Made by a program: the position numbers and the translations under genes. Positions 24,400 through 33,508 of a stretch of 64,000 nt of DNA are shown here, one piece after another. The notes beneath the pieces were generated by a model, which did not search any database, was not told the DNA's origin, and saw only the letters and a program-made list of their open reading frames with translations. Each line of letters starts with the position of its first letter. The first letter of the stretch is position 1. The DNA comes from Singulisphaera sp045290345. GTDB lineage: Bacteria > Planctomycetota > Planctomycetia > Isosphaerales > Isosphaeraceae. The stretch spans positions 10,292,001 to 10,356,000 of the forward strand of contig NZ_CP155447.1 in NCBI RefSeq assembly GCF_045290345.1. The letters are read 5' to 3'.

Positions 24400-26607
24400 T
24401 CACGAGCCGATGCGTTTGACCGTCACCCGAGATCCGTGAACGTCGATCACCTCGACAAGGCTGTCGGGTTCGATGAAATAGCCGTCGGCGGTCACGTCGA
24501 GGAGCATTTCGCCGAACCGGGCCTTCCCGGACGGGCGGAGCATGGTCGTCGTCCGGCCGGTCTCGCCGATCAGGAACCCCAGCGATTCATACCCTTCGAG
24601 CGATGGCTTGACGATCGCGTCATCCATGCCGCTCCCGGTCCAGGGCTCAGGCTTGAGGACCAGCCGATTGAACAGGGGGAGGGACGGAAAATAGCGAGCG
24701 ATGACCACGGCGCCGGCACCGACTGCAACCATCGCCACGGTGATCTGGATCAGCGTATAAGCCAGCTCGCGATACTCGTATTCTTGCGTCGGCCACACAA
24801 ACGTGTGGCTGGCCATCACGATACTGGTCAGGATCAGCAGGACCCCGCTCATCCCGAACACGCCGAAGCCGGGGAAGACGAACAGTTCGAGAGCCAGGCA
24901 GACGAGCCCGACGAGGAACAGGATGATCTCAAGCTGGTCGGCGGTTCCGCTGAGGTAGTGGCTCCAGAAAAAGAGCAGGAAGGCCAAGGCCGACGTAATG
25001 GCCGGCAGGCCGATTCCAGGGAGCTTTAGCTCCAGCACCAGCATGAAAAGGCCGACGAACAGCAGGATCCAGCTCACGATCGGGTCGGTCAGGACCGTCA
25101 CCAGCGTATCGACCCATGTCGGGCCGTCGACCCGGATCTGCTTTCCCCGGAGCCCATAGAGTGCCAGGAAGTCGTCCTTCTCGTTGACCATCTGCCCGAG
25201 ACCATACGAGACCGCGTCTTCGGCCGTCACCGTCAGGACCTCGCCACTACTCTTGCGTACCCGCGGGTTCAGATAGCGGCCCGGTTCGGCCTGAATGTCC
25301 GACTGAAGCACCTGGCTCACGGCCCCCGTCTTGTTATCGGTCGCCTCAATCACCTCCACGTCGGGATCGACCATGGCGCGAGCGATGGCAGCGGGATGGC
25401 CCTTCTGCTCGGCCAGGTTGGCGGCCCGATTGGCGATCGCCTGGATTTGGCCCTCGTTCAAGGGGACGACTTGCCCCCGACCGACGACGAGTTGGCGGAC
25501 GTCGCCCATCTCAGACCCTTTGCGGAAGACGATCTCGTTGCAGGCGAGGGCCGCCAAGATTGACACCCCGATGGCGCGGTCATTGATGAACGCAACGGTC
25601 TTCATATCCTTGATCCCGGCGATCATGTCAGCGATGCCATCGGCAGGCATATCAATGCCCCCCTCGCTGTTGATCTCGAAGAAGACCAGGTTCACTTTCT
25701 CTTGACGCGCCTGTTCAATCCGCCGCGTGAGATACGACCGCTGCACCGTGTCGAGTGGCCCATCGATCTTGATCCAGACCGGTCGAAGCACTTGCCCAAG
25801 CGTCGGGTCATCGGCCGTGGAGCGGCCCGAGATCCGATAGATCTTCACCAACTCGGCCGGGTAGTCGGTCGTCAGCTTGGAGAACCCTTCTTCGCGGGCG
25901 CGTTTGGCGGTAATGACGCCGCGCTGACCCCCCTCCCAGGCGGGCACGTCTTCGAGGATCTGGTGGGTTTTCTTGAACTCCGCCAGATTGTCGGCGAGCA
26001 CGTAATGGATCTGCTTATCCGTGGTCCGGATCACGCGGAGATCGGCTGTCCGATCGACCAGGCCGAGCAGGAGGTCGCGATCGCGGACCTTGGTGTCGGC
26101 CAGGGTTCGGATGATATCCTGGATTTCCCGGCGCGGGGTTTCGTCCTCCGGGGTGATCGGCCCGATGGTCGCCTGCGACCCCATCACGAGCTCATCGCAG
26201 GCCAGAGCGGCGAGGACAGCGTAACCCTTGAGAGGTTCGGGAACGTAGGCTACGGTCGTCTTGGCCCCCCCCAGATTCCTCATCAGGTAGAACGCGAGAT
26301 CGTACGACATCCCGAACGTGCTATGTCCCGGAGCGGTTTCCCCGGGCCGAAACTCGAAAACGAGAATCGGGAGCTTGCCGTGAGCGGCCCCCGCGCTGCG
26401 ATCGACGAATTGTCGGGTCGCCGCGCGGACCTGCTCGAGCGTCTTGTCGGTGATCGGTTCTGTGATCGTGAAAAACTGGCCGGGATAGGTATCGTTGGGT
26501 ACGGCGGCGGGAGGTTGGGCCTGAACGAGGCCGCCGAGAATCGAGGTCAGAACCGTCAAGAAGCACGCCCAGGAGAGCAGACGACCTGAACCACGCGGGC
26601 AAATCAT
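24400..26607 (-). CDS. NfeD-type membrane protease (ClpP-like domains plus NfeD)
   Basis: 735 residues from ATG 26607, with GGAGGG 11 bases upstream. A signal peptide covers 1-30. Two ClpP-like halves follow (about 48-215 and 275-430), shown by parallel motifs TVAYVPEPLKGYAVLAALAC at 118-137 and TVAFINDRAIGVSILAALAC at 337-356. Three to four membrane helices lie at about 505-635, with LELKLPGIGLPAI and LALELFVFPGFGVFG typical of NfeD, and a C-terminal OB-fold (about 665-735). Long NfeD proteins are membrane serine proteases acting outside the cytoplasm. The usual nucleophile segment is not clean: the first half has no Ser there, and in the second half the Ser is at 349, apparently shifted. 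The protein may be structural or use altered chemistry. It heads the flotillin operon. Confidence 0.85.
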   Translation of the reverse strand: MICPRGSGRLLSWACFLTVLTSILGGLVQAQPPAAVPNDTYPGQFFTITEPITDKTLEQVRAATRQFVDRSAGAAHGKLPILVFEFRPGETAPGHSTFGMSYDLAFYLMRNLGGAKTTVAYVPEPLKGYAVLAALACDELVMGSQATIGPITPEDETPRREIQDIIRTLADTKVRDRDLLLGLVDRTADLRVIRTTDKQIHYVLADNLAEFKKTHQILEDVPAWEGGQRGVITAKRAREEGFSKLTTDYPAELVKIYRISGRSTADDPTLGQVLRPVWIKIDGPLDTVQRSYLTRRIEQARQEKVNLVFFEINSEGGIDMPADGIADMIAGIKDMKTVAFINDRAIGVSILAALACNEIVFRKGSEMGDVRQLVVGRGQVVPLNEGQIQAIANRAANLAEQKGHPAAIARAMVDPDVEVIEATDNKTGAVSQVLQSDIQAEPGRYLNPRVRKSSGEVLTVTAEDAVSYGLGQMVNEKDDFLALYGLRGKQIRVDGPTWVDTLVTVLTDPIVSWILLFVGLFMLVLELKLPGIGLPAITSALAFLLFFWSHYLSGTADQLEIILFLVGLVCLALELFVFPGFGVFGMSGVLLILTSIVMASHTFVWPTQEYEYRELAYTLIQITVAMVAVGAGAVVIARYFPSLPLFNRLVLKPEPWTGSGMDDAIVKPSLEGYESLGFLIGETGRTTTMLRPSGKARFGEMLLDVTADGYFIEPDSLVEVIDVHGSRVTVKRIGS

Positions 26608-26942
26608 TGAGTCGGACTCCCTCCGAGAATCAGCCGGGGCATCCACCTCGCGACCGAACTCCCCCAAACGCGGGGGCGATAAGGGTTCCGGCTCAGCAAC
26701 CGACCCCTCCCGCCCGGTCCTGGCGGTGCAGAGGAAGCACGAGGACGGCCCGGAGGACCGGCCACCTCACCCGATTATATGCCTCTGAAAAATCACCGTC
26801 AAACTTACGGTCTCTCGGGGAGCAACCGGCTCGCTTCCGCTTGCTCTCACAGCATCGTTTCAAACGCAAAAATTAAAAAAAGAAAGGCGAGGCACCATGG
26901 CCTCGCCCTCACGCAAATCTGTCCTCTGACTTCGACCGGCAA
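26608..26942. other. Intergenic region upstream of flotillin operon
   Basis: About 335 bases between the first gene of the flotillin operon (minus) and the LolA-like gene (minus). It contains the terminator of the LolA-like gene (26873-26907), and the operon promoter is expected in the remaining 260 bases. No promoter pair could be fixed. Confidence 0.5.
26873..26907 (-). terminator. Intrinsic terminator of LolA-like gene
   Basis: Read on the minus strand, an 8-bp stem (GGCGAGGC with GCCTCGCC, plus-strand 26886-26893 and 26900-26907) is followed by a pyrimidine stretch rich in T (A-rich 26871-26885 on the plus strand). It lies 36 bases past the stop at 26943. Confidence 0.8.
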
Positions 26943-27830
26943 TCAGCGCACATTTCCGCCCTGGGTGCCGCGACGGAGCGGCGCCTGGCGGGTATCTCCG
27001 GTTCGAGGGGCTTGAGCGGGGACGGGGGACGGAGCCGCCTGGCTCTCATCCTTGTTGTAGAGAATCTTCCAGGGGGGCCCCAGCTTCTGGCCTTGGAAGT
27101 TCGCCGCCATGACGGGCGCATTCGGTTTGATTCCGGAAATCACAAAATACTTTTTGCTCTTCCCTTCCGGATCAAGCAAGACGATCTGGGTCGGCAACAG
27201 CATGTTCCTGTCGAGTTCGACCCACGCCGCACTGAAGCATTCCTTATCAATCGGAAGCTGCGGCAAGACAGAAATGACGTAGCATTTCTCATTCTCGCTG
27301 AGCAGTTTCATCAGATAGCGTTTACGCGCTTCCTCCGCCTGAAAGTTGAACAGGAACGGCAGCGGACCTTCCTGAAGTGCGCGTTGGCGTTGCTGCACGC
27401 CCAGTTCATGGACGAATACCTGATGGGTATCACTTCGGTATTGCCAGACTTCCTTACCCGTGCAGACGATCCGCTCATGCGGGACGAGTTGTCTCGGCTT
27501 CCCCTCCGTGGTGACGACCTTCTGGAAGTCGAGCCAGGCCTGGTTCGGGCTCTTGAACATAGCCCGCCCTTCGTACTCCTCGTCGTCCCACTTGGCGGAT
27601 TTGTCGACCCGCCGGATCTTGACGTCCAAGCTCCGGAGTTGGGTGCTCTGCTTCGCCCACTTGGCCAGAAGCAGTTGCATTCGCGACCCGTCCGGATCGA
27701 TCGGAGGTGCCGCGGCCTTTCCGGCCGCCGGCGCTGCCGGCCGGGCCTGCTGTTGCGCCGATGCCGGATCGACCAATGTGGCCCAGAACACCACGGCCAG
27801 AGACAAGACCATCTTTATGGACCATCGCAT
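26943..27830 (-). CDS. TIGR03009-type exported LolA-like protein
   Basis: 295 residues from ATG 27830, with GGAGGAGGG 6 bases upstream (a TTG at 27836 is less likely). A signal peptide ends near ASAQQQ. The domain after an Ala/Pro linker matches the planctomycete family TIGR03009, which resembles LolA/LppX-type lipid-binding folds: KWAKQSTQLRSLDVKIRRVD, EGRAMFKSPNQAWLDF, GKEVWQYRSDTHQVFVHEL and GPLPFLFNFQAEEARKRY. LolA-type proteins carry lipoproteins across the periplasm; whether this family does so is unknown. It is monocistronic with its own terminator. Confidence 0.85.
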   Translation of the reverse strand: MRWSIKMVLSLAVVFWATLVDPASAQQQARPAAPAAGKAAAPPIDPDGSRMQLLLAKWAKQSTQLRSLDVKIRRVDKSAKWDDEEYEGRAMFKSPNQAWLDFQKVVTTEGKPRQLVPHERIVCTGKEVWQYRSDTHQVFVHELGVQQRQRALQEGPLPFLFNFQAEEARKRYLMKLLSENEKCYVISVLPQLPIDKECFSAAWVELDRNMLLPTQIVLLDPEGKSKKYFVISGIKPNAPVMAANFQGQKLGPPWKILYNKDESQAAPSPVPAQAPRTGDTRQAPLRRGTQGGNVR

Positions 27831-28920
27831 GGGCAACCCTCCTCCGTGGGACTGGCCTTCGCCTCGTTATTACCGGAGTACGTTTCACACCGGCGCGGCA
27901 AACCTATCAGAGATCGGCCCAGCCCGCCAGACCAGCCCTTTCGACACCGCCCCATCGCATCGACTTACTTCATCCGCCCTGGAATCGAGCACTCGTGCCA
28001 GCTTCAAAAGCGGTGAGAAGAAGCACTCCCAGCAACATCGTTCGGGAATGAACCACTCGCGACCGACCGTCCGGGGATTTCAATTCAACCGCGTGGCCGA
28101 TCTCCAATTAAAGCCTCGCCTCACCCGCCACCAATTCATCAACGACTTACAACGATTCAGCGGTCAGAATCAGATCTCCCCGTTGGGCGGGGGACTTTCT
28201 CACCGCCGATGCCAGGACCAGTGGACAGCGCGGACACTTTGGGCGGCCAAGGCAGCCCGAGGAGCCGAAGCAAGGCTCTGCCGGAAAAGGACTTCTGCGC
28301 CACCTACTGCCTACGCGACCACTACTGAAACTGTCCTCGCTTGTCCACCCTCGCTGAGAAAGTCCCGTTGGGCGGGCACACACCACCACCTTAACCTTCG
28401 CGCTGGCAAGGAGATAGGCATGATGGGCGAGACCCACCCCTACGGGGATCGTTGGAACCTCGATGATGCCGCGGCCGATTGCGTTGAGGTAGGAGGAAAC
28501 GGGTACAGCGAAGCTTGACGTAGCAAACGCCCACTACCCTAAGTTTTCCTAGTTTGTCGGATTCGCGGTGCGCCGCATGTTTGGACTTGGCCCGCCGAAC
28601 ACTCCTCGATTGGATTGTTTTTTCTGCCGGAGCCGTGAAGGAACGTGATTTGCACAGGCAGTGAAGGCCAGAGCCGTTTCTCTCGTTGAGCCATCAAAAA
28701 CAACGCTTGGAGCCTGCGATGAGCCTGGAACCGATTCGAGAGATCGCTCCTCCCGCTTGGCCGCTCCCCTTGATCGGTCTGCCACCACGGGGTCCGCGTC
28801 GAGCCGCTTGACGATCTTGGGTTCCCGCCGGAGAATGATCGAGACGTCGTTCCCGCGCCCGTCGTGGACGTGGGACGGCTCGAAAGGATCCCCGGCCTTG
28901 TGAGCCCCAGGAACGTCACG
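27831..28920. other. Long intergenic region with repeat copy 3
   Basis: About 1.1 kb between the divergent LolA-like and MEMO-family genes. It contains copy 3 of the dispersed repeat (28364-28513). All open frames are low-quality shadows with mixed composition. The upstream in-frame extension of the MEMO gene (28864-28920) is not favoured. Nothing else is recognisable. Confidence 0.5.
28364..28513 (-). repeat. Dispersed stem-loop repeat, copy 3 (inverted, loop flipped)
   Basis: The outer part matches the reverse complement of copies 1 and 2: it ends GGAAACGGGTACAGCGAAG and includes CGATGATGCCGCGGCCGATT. But the loop (TTAACC...GGCAAGGAGAT) reads in the same direction as in copies 1 and 2. So the loop is inverted relative to its flanks. 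The AAAAATCGGATTC end is missing. The arms are more diverged than in the other copies. Confidence 0.75.
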
Positions 28921-30198
28921 ATGGCGTCCCTCGACCGACCCAAGCTCCGGCCCCTGTCAGCCCGACGCTTTGAGCATCAGGGGCAGACGTACGCAGCGAT
29001 CGCCGACCCACTCGGTGTCTTTCTCGAGCCCGTCTTGATTCCGCTCGACGGCTATCAATGGGTCGTCCGCCACTTCGATGGCGAGACGCCCCTGAGCGAG
29101 ATTCAGGCCCGAGTGCTCCGCGAGACCGGCCAACTGATCACGACGGCACAGCTCGAGGAATTGGTCGATCAACTCGATCGCGCCCTGGTCCTCGACGGTC
29201 CGACGTTCGCCGCCTACCACGAGTCGTACCAACGCGAACAGGTGCGGCCCGCCGCCCTGGCGGGACGATCCTACGCCGGCACCGAGCGAGCGCTTCGGTC
29301 GCAGCTTGCTCGCTACTTCGCTCATGCCGACGGATCGGGCCTACCGCAACCCGAACCCCAGACCGTGCCGGCTCGGCTACGAGGTGTACTGAGCCCTCAT
29401 ATCGACTTCCAGCGCGGCGGGTTGGTCTACACCTGGTCTTACAAGGAGCTGGTCGAGCGATCCGACGCCGACACGTTCGTGATCCTGGGCGTGGCTCATC
29501 AGTATTGTCGAAATCGTTTCGCATTGACCCGCAAGGACTTCGAGACGCCGCTCGGTCGAGTCCCAACCAACCGTGACTACGTCGATCGGATCGCTTCGTT
29601 GGCCGGACAGAACCTCTTCGAGGATGAACTCTCGCATCGAACCGAGCACTCGATCGAGTTTCAGGTCGTATTTCTCCAGTACCTCCTGGGTGGCATCCGC
29701 GAGTTCTCGATCGTGCCGATCCTGGTCGGCTCGTTCCACGACTTGATGGATGCGGGAACCGACCCGATCGAGTCCGCCGACGTGCGCCGATTTGTTGAGG
29801 CGCTGCACGCCGCGGAAGCGGCCCATGGCAAGAAGGTCGCGTATATTGGCGGGATTGACCTCTGCCACGTCGGCCCGGAGTTCGGCGATCCCGAGTTGCT
29901 CGATCCCGAAATCCTGGCGGAAGTGCGTTCGTTCGACCGAGCGATGCTCGCCCGCGCCGCCGCTCGCGACGCGGCGGGTTGGTTCGGGACGGCGGCCGAG
30001 ATCGGCAATCGTTGGCGAGTCTGTGGATTGGCCGCGGCCTACACGATGCTTCACGCGATGGGACCCGCGCGGGGCACGCTCCTCAAATATGACCAGGCCG
30101 TCGATGACGGACGCACCTGCTGCGTCAGTTTTGCCAGCCTCGCGTTTGAAGTTCATGAAGAATCCAGCCCCTTAGCCGAGGTCCAGACCCGTGCCTGA
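28921..30198 (+). CDS. amrB: MEMO1 family protein (AmmeMemoRadiSam protein B)
   Basis: 425 residues from ATG 28921, preceded by AGGA; an in-frame ATG at 28864 is less likely. The N-terminal 95 residues look like a PqqD-type small winged-helix domain. Residues about 150-415 are the MEMO domain (a non-heme-iron dioxygenase-like fold), with its conserved segments SPHID (158-162), GVAHQ (190-194), TEHSIEFQVVFLQYL (241-255) and GIDLCHVGPEFGD (311-323). In other bacteria the gene sits with AMMECR1 and radical SAM genes; none is seen here. Its stop overlaps the start of the next gene by 8 bases, so the two are translationally coupled. The function of the family is not settled. Confidence 0.85.
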   Translation: MASLDRPKLRPLSARRFEHQGQTYAAIADPLGVFLEPVLIPLDGYQWVVRHFDGETPLSEIQARVLRETGQLITTAQLEELVDQLDRALVLDGPTFAAYHESYQREQVRPAALAGRSYAGTERALRSQLARYFAHADGSGLPQPEPQTVPARLRGVLSPHIDFQRGGLVYTWSYKELVERSDADTFVILGVAHQYCRNRFALTRKDFETPLGRVPTNRDYVDRIASLAGQNLFEDELSHRTEHSIEFQVVFLQYLLGGIREFSIVPILVGSFHDLMDAGTDPIESADVRRFVEALHAAEAAHGKKVAYIGGIDLCHVGPEFGDPELLDPEILAEVRSFDRAMLARAAARDAAGWFGTAAEIGNRWRVCGLAAAYTMLHAMGPARGTLLKYDQAVDDGRTCCVSFASLAFEVHEESSPLAEVQTRA

Positions 30199-31132
30199 CC
30201 GTCCCGCGCCGGCTGTCGAGACGCCCGAAATTCCTTCACGGCCGCCGTGCCCGGCGCCTGCTGATTTCCGGGCGGAGGTCGCTACGTACGACCGGCTGGC
30301 GGAGCACGCGATCTGGGAGGGTCCGCGTTACCGGATGCGCTATCGGGTGCTCGGCCAAGGGCCCCCTCTGATCCTTGCCCCAGGCATTGCAGCGACCTAT
30401 CGCGGCTATGCCCTCATGCTCAACCGGCTCTCGAGCCGGTTCCGGACGGTCATCTTCGACTACCCAGGAGATCATCCCGACGACGGGGCCAGACTGGGAC
30501 GGATTACCCACGACCACATTGTCGACGACCTCTTCGGCCTCATTGATCACCTCAACATCGGCCGTGCCTTCTTGACGGGCCTCTCGTTCGGTTCCACGGT
30601 CGTGCTTCGGGCGCTCCACCGAGAGCCGAGGCGATTTCCCAAGGGGGTCGTGCAAGGGGCGTTCGCTCACCGGCGGTTCTCCGCGGCCGAACGCCTGGCG
30701 CTGTCCTTCGGTCGTCATCTCCCGGGCAAGAGTTCGCGACTGCCTTGGCGTGAGCAGGTTCTCGCCTACAACAGCAAGAGCCACTTCCCCTCGATCATCG
30801 AGGACCGCTGGCCCTATTATCTCGAGCAGAACGGCCTCACCCCAATCGCGGCACTGGCCCATCGGCTCGACCTAGTCACCCGGCTCGACCTTCGTCCGAT
30901 CCTCCCCGAAATACGCAACCCCGTCCTCCTGCTCCAGGGGAACGAGGACCGGATCGTTGTCCGCCGCTACTTCGACGAACTGAATGCCGCCTTGCCAGCC
31001 GCCGAGGGGGTCATCATGCCTCTGGTCGGCCACCAGCCGCACTACACACACGCCGAGGCGCTGGCACAAGTGACCGCCGACTGGCTGCTCCCTTGTGCGC
31101 CCGAGGGTTGCCCCAACGAGCCCAAATCATGA
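30191..31132 (+). CDS. Alpha/beta hydrolase
   Basis: 313 residues from GTG 30191, which overlaps the end of the MEMO gene by 8 bases. The fold has an oxyanion region (QGPPLILAPG) and the nucleophile elbow GLSFGS at 130-135 with Ser132. Likely Asp253 (GNEDRIV) and a His at 281 or 284 (GHQPHYTH) complete the triad. The first 25 residues are Pro-rich and probably disordered. The substrate is unpredictable. Coupling to the MEMO gene suggests a shared pathway, an inference from overlap only. No signal peptide, so cytosolic. Confidence 0.82.
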   Translation: MPDRPAPAVETPEIPSRPPCPAPADFRAEVATYDRLAEHAIWEGPRYRMRYRVLGQGPPLILAPGIAATYRGYALMLNRLSSRFRTVIFDYPGDHPDDGARLGRITHDHIVDDLFGLIDHLNIGRAFLTGLSFGSTVVLRALHREPRRFPKGVVQGAFAHRRFSAAERLALSFGRHLPGKSSRLPWREQVLAYNSKSHFPSIIEDRWPYYLEQNGLTPIAALAHRLDLVTRLDLRPILPEIRNPVLLLQGNEDRIVVRRYFDELNAALPAAEGVIMPLVGHQPHYTHAEALAQVTADWLLPCAPEGCPNEPKS

Positions 31133-31299
31133 GTGGGAGCCTGAGCTCCGGATCTGATCGACGCAAGCCGTGCCGTCTTGTTGCGAGGGTCCGAACTCAG
31201 ATCGGCGCTCGATCTATCCTGACGAGTCTCTCCGGTTTACAATAAAACGCTCGTCGGCGTGGCGGTCGTCGCGAACCAACGAAAACTCATCTATTGAGG

Positions 31300-32574
31300 A
31301 TGTCGACCTTGGCCGAATCTCGCTCGAAGCTGGTGATTGTAGGGATCGGCGACGACGGCCTCGCCGGGATGACCGAGTCGGCGCGTCGGATCGTGGCCGA
31401 GGCCGAGGTGATCCTGGGCGCTCCGGCGACACTCGCGCTACTCGACGGCCTGGGCGGCCGACGAGAGCCGCTCGAACCCGATATGCCCGCCGCGCTCCGG
31501 CAAGTGCGTGAGGCGTTCGCATCGCAACGAGCCGTGCTGGTGAGCGGGGGCGATCCGCTCTTCTATGGCGTGGCACGATACCTGTGCGACCGCCTGGGTA
31601 AGGATCAGTTTGAGGTCATTCCCCACGTCAGCAGCATGCAGCTCGCCTTCGCGCGAGTCAAGGAGAGCTGGGAGGACGCCTACCTGACCAGCCTCGCCGG
31701 ACGACCGCTCGAAGCGATCGTCGATCGGATCCGGACGGCCGAGAAAGTGGGGCTCTTTTCCAGCGACGAGCACCCGCCGAACCGCTTGGCTCGAGCGCTC
31801 CTCGAGCGTGGGATCGACTACTTCCGCGCCTATGTCTGTGAAAATCTCGGCTCGCCCGACGAGCGGGTGACCCAGGCTGAGCTGACCGATCTGGCCAGCA
31901 TGGACTTCGACCCGCTCAACGTCCTGATCCTGATCCGAAAGCCGAATCGCCCCGACCAGGCCAGCCGCGCGGGGCGGCACCGTCTCTTCGGCAACGCCGA
32001 CGATGTGTTCGCCCAGACGCTGCCCAAGCGTGGTTTGATCACCCAGGCCGAGGTCCGCTCGATCGCCCTGGCTCAGCTCGATATCAGGCCGGATAGCGTG
32101 GTCTGGGACATCGGCGCGGGTTCCGGTTCGGTGGCCATCGAGGCCGCCCAACTGGCCCATCAAGGCATCGTCTACGCCGTCGAGCCCGAGGCGGCCGACG
32201 TGGCCTTGATCGAGGCCAATGCCGAGTCGTTCGGAGTGCCCAACGTCCGCCCGGTCGCGGGCCGCGCTCCGGAAGTGCTCGCGAGCTTGCCCGATCCCGA
32301 CGCGATCTTTGTCGGCGGCACCGGCCGACAGGTCGTGCTCGTCCTCCGTACGGCCTACGCTCGGCTCTGTCCGGGGGGCCGAATGGCGGTGAACGTCGTC
32401 ACGATCGACGGACTGGCCACCGCGCTCGAAACGCTCAAAAAGCTCACCTCGGAAGTCCAGGTCTGGAATATCTCGATCGCACGCGGAATCGAGCAGATGG
32501 ACCGGGTGCGGTTCGAGGCGATTAACCCCACCTTTCTCCTCGCCGTCACCAAAACGCCGGACGTGAGCGACTGA
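31300..32574 (+). CDS. cobL: Precorrin-6Y C5,15-methyltransferase (CbiET/CobL)
   Basis: 424 residues from ATG 31300; a GAGG directly before it leaves the TTG at 31309 (spacing 9) as an alternative start. This is a fusion of two SAM-dependent enzymes of cobalamin (B12) corrin-ring synthesis. The CbiE half (about 10-215) has SGGDPLFYG at 82-90. The CbiT half (about 245-424) starts with ITQAEVRSIALAQL and contains WDIGAGSGSVAIEAA (269-283). The length fits CobL. No other cobalamin gene is in the window, so the pathway is split or incomplete locally. It probably has its own promoter. Confidence 0.92.
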   Translation: MSTLAESRSKLVIVGIGDDGLAGMTESARRIVAEAEVILGAPATLALLDGLGGRREPLEPDMPAALRQVREAFASQRAVLVSGGDPLFYGVARYLCDRLGKDQFEVIPHVSSMQLAFARVKESWEDAYLTSLAGRPLEAIVDRIRTAEKVGLFSSDEHPPNRLARALLERGIDYFRAYVCENLGSPDERVTQAELTDLASMDFDPLNVLILIRKPNRPDQASRAGRHRLFGNADDVFAQTLPKRGLITQAEVRSIALAQLDIRPDSVVWDIGAGSGSVAIEAAQLAHQGIVYAVEPEAADVALIEANAESFGVPNVRPVAGRAPEVLASLPDPDAIFVGGTGRQVVLVLRTAYARLCPGGRMAVNVVTIDGLATALETLKKLTSEVQVWNISIARGIEQMDRVRFEAINPTFLLAVTKTPDVSD

Positions 32575-32592
32575 AACTTTCGCGATTCCCGT

Positions 32593-32616
32593 CCCTCGGT
32601 TGTGAGAAGCCGAGGG
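32593..32616 (+). terminator. Hairpin after cobL
   Basis: CCCTCGG pairs with CCGAGGG around the loop TTGTGAGAAG, ending at 32616, 42 bases past the cobL stop. No T run follows, so a weak or Rho-assisted terminator is more likely than a strong one. It overlaps the -35 of the next putative promoter. Confidence 0.45.
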
Positions 32617-32629
32617 CGGCAGGTATACT
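32600..32629 (+). promoter_or_regulatory. Candidate promoter of deacetylase gene
   Basis: TTGTGA at 32600-32605 and TATACT at 32624-32629, separated by 18 bases, fit a sigma-70-type promoter about 60 bases upstream of the deacetylase ATG. It was found by eye; planctomycete promoters are not well defined. Confidence 0.45.
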
Positions 32630-32690
32630 GGCGGGAAAGGGACATCACATTGGTCGCTTCTGAATCGCGGCCGCACGAGGAATGGGCAGC

Positions 32691-33437
32691 ATGGCCGAGG
32701 CCGTCGACACGGAGCTGGATCTGATCGCTGTCGGCGCACACCCCGACGATGTCGAGATCGCATGCGGTGGAACTTTGGCACGCCTGGTTCGGAAGGGATA
32801 TAACGTCGGGATCGTCGATCTGACCGACGGCGAGCCAACACCGCTTTCCGCCGGCCCCGACATCCGGCTCGCCGAAGCGGAGCGAGCGGCCAAAATCCTC
32901 GGCGTCCAGGTTCGAATCAACCTGAACCTGCCAAACCGTCGGCTCTTCGATAACTTCGAGGCGCGTGTGGCTCTGGCCAAGGTGTTCCGAAAATACCGAC
33001 CCAAAGTGGTGCTGGGCTTCGGTGGCAAAACCGTGCTCGCCTCGCCCGACCACTACCAAGCCATGTTGATCACCGATGCTGCCGTCTTCTACAGTCGGCT
33101 CACGAAGTGGGACGAGCATTTCGATAACCTGCCGGTCCACACGATCACGAATCAGCTAAGCTTCCCGATTGCAATTCACGGGTTAGACTTGCCCGAGGCC
33201 TCAGGCTACATTGTCGCCGACATCGGCAGCACGCTTGACGTGAAGATCGAGGCGGTTCGCGCTTACGCCACCCAGTTTCCCGCCAATAAGGCGGGGATCT
33301 TCGGTGCCGTCGAAACCATGAACCGTTACCACGGGCTGACGGCCGGTTTCGAGGCGGGAGAGTTGTTCATGACTTATCGCTCGGTGGGGATCGACGACCT
33401 GATGCGATGGGCCAGCCCCGGCCACGCGCGTTCGTGA
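32691..33437 (+). CDS. PIG-L/LmbE deacetylase, BshB1-like
   Basis: 248 residues from ATG 32691 (GAGGA 9 bases upstream; ATG 32682 abuts that site). Zinc-dependent N-deacetylase fold: the metal motif GAHPDDVE is at 15-22, and the later SPDH replaces the usual HPDH, keeping the Asp-His. The order of segments (VGIVDLTDGEPTP, RAAKILGVQVRINLNLPNRR, RKYRPKVVLGFG) matches BshB1, which deacetylates GlcNAc-malate in bacillithiol synthesis. No bshA or bshC is in the window, so the substrate is uncertain. Cytosolic. Confidence 0.85.
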   Translation: MAEAVDTELDLIAVGAHPDDVEIACGGTLARLVRKGYNVGIVDLTDGEPTPLSAGPDIRLAEAERAAKILGVQVRINLNLPNRRLFDNFEARVALAKVFRKYRPKVVLGFGGKTVLASPDHYQAMLITDAAVFYSRLTKWDEHFDNLPVHTITNQLSFPIAIHGLDLPEASGYIVADIGSTLDVKIEAVRAYATQFPANKAGIFGAVETMNRYHGLTAGFEAGELFMTYRSVGIDDLMRWASPGHARS

Positions 33438-33508
33438 ACCGCCGAATTCCAGACTGTAAGTTCCGATCCAGGCGCATTGCGCTCGTTCGGTGAAAGAAGG
33501 CGGTCGAG

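Noticed and set aside
28514..28920. Possible gene before the MEMO-family gene
   Set aside because: Frames on both strands have mixed composition and no start signal.
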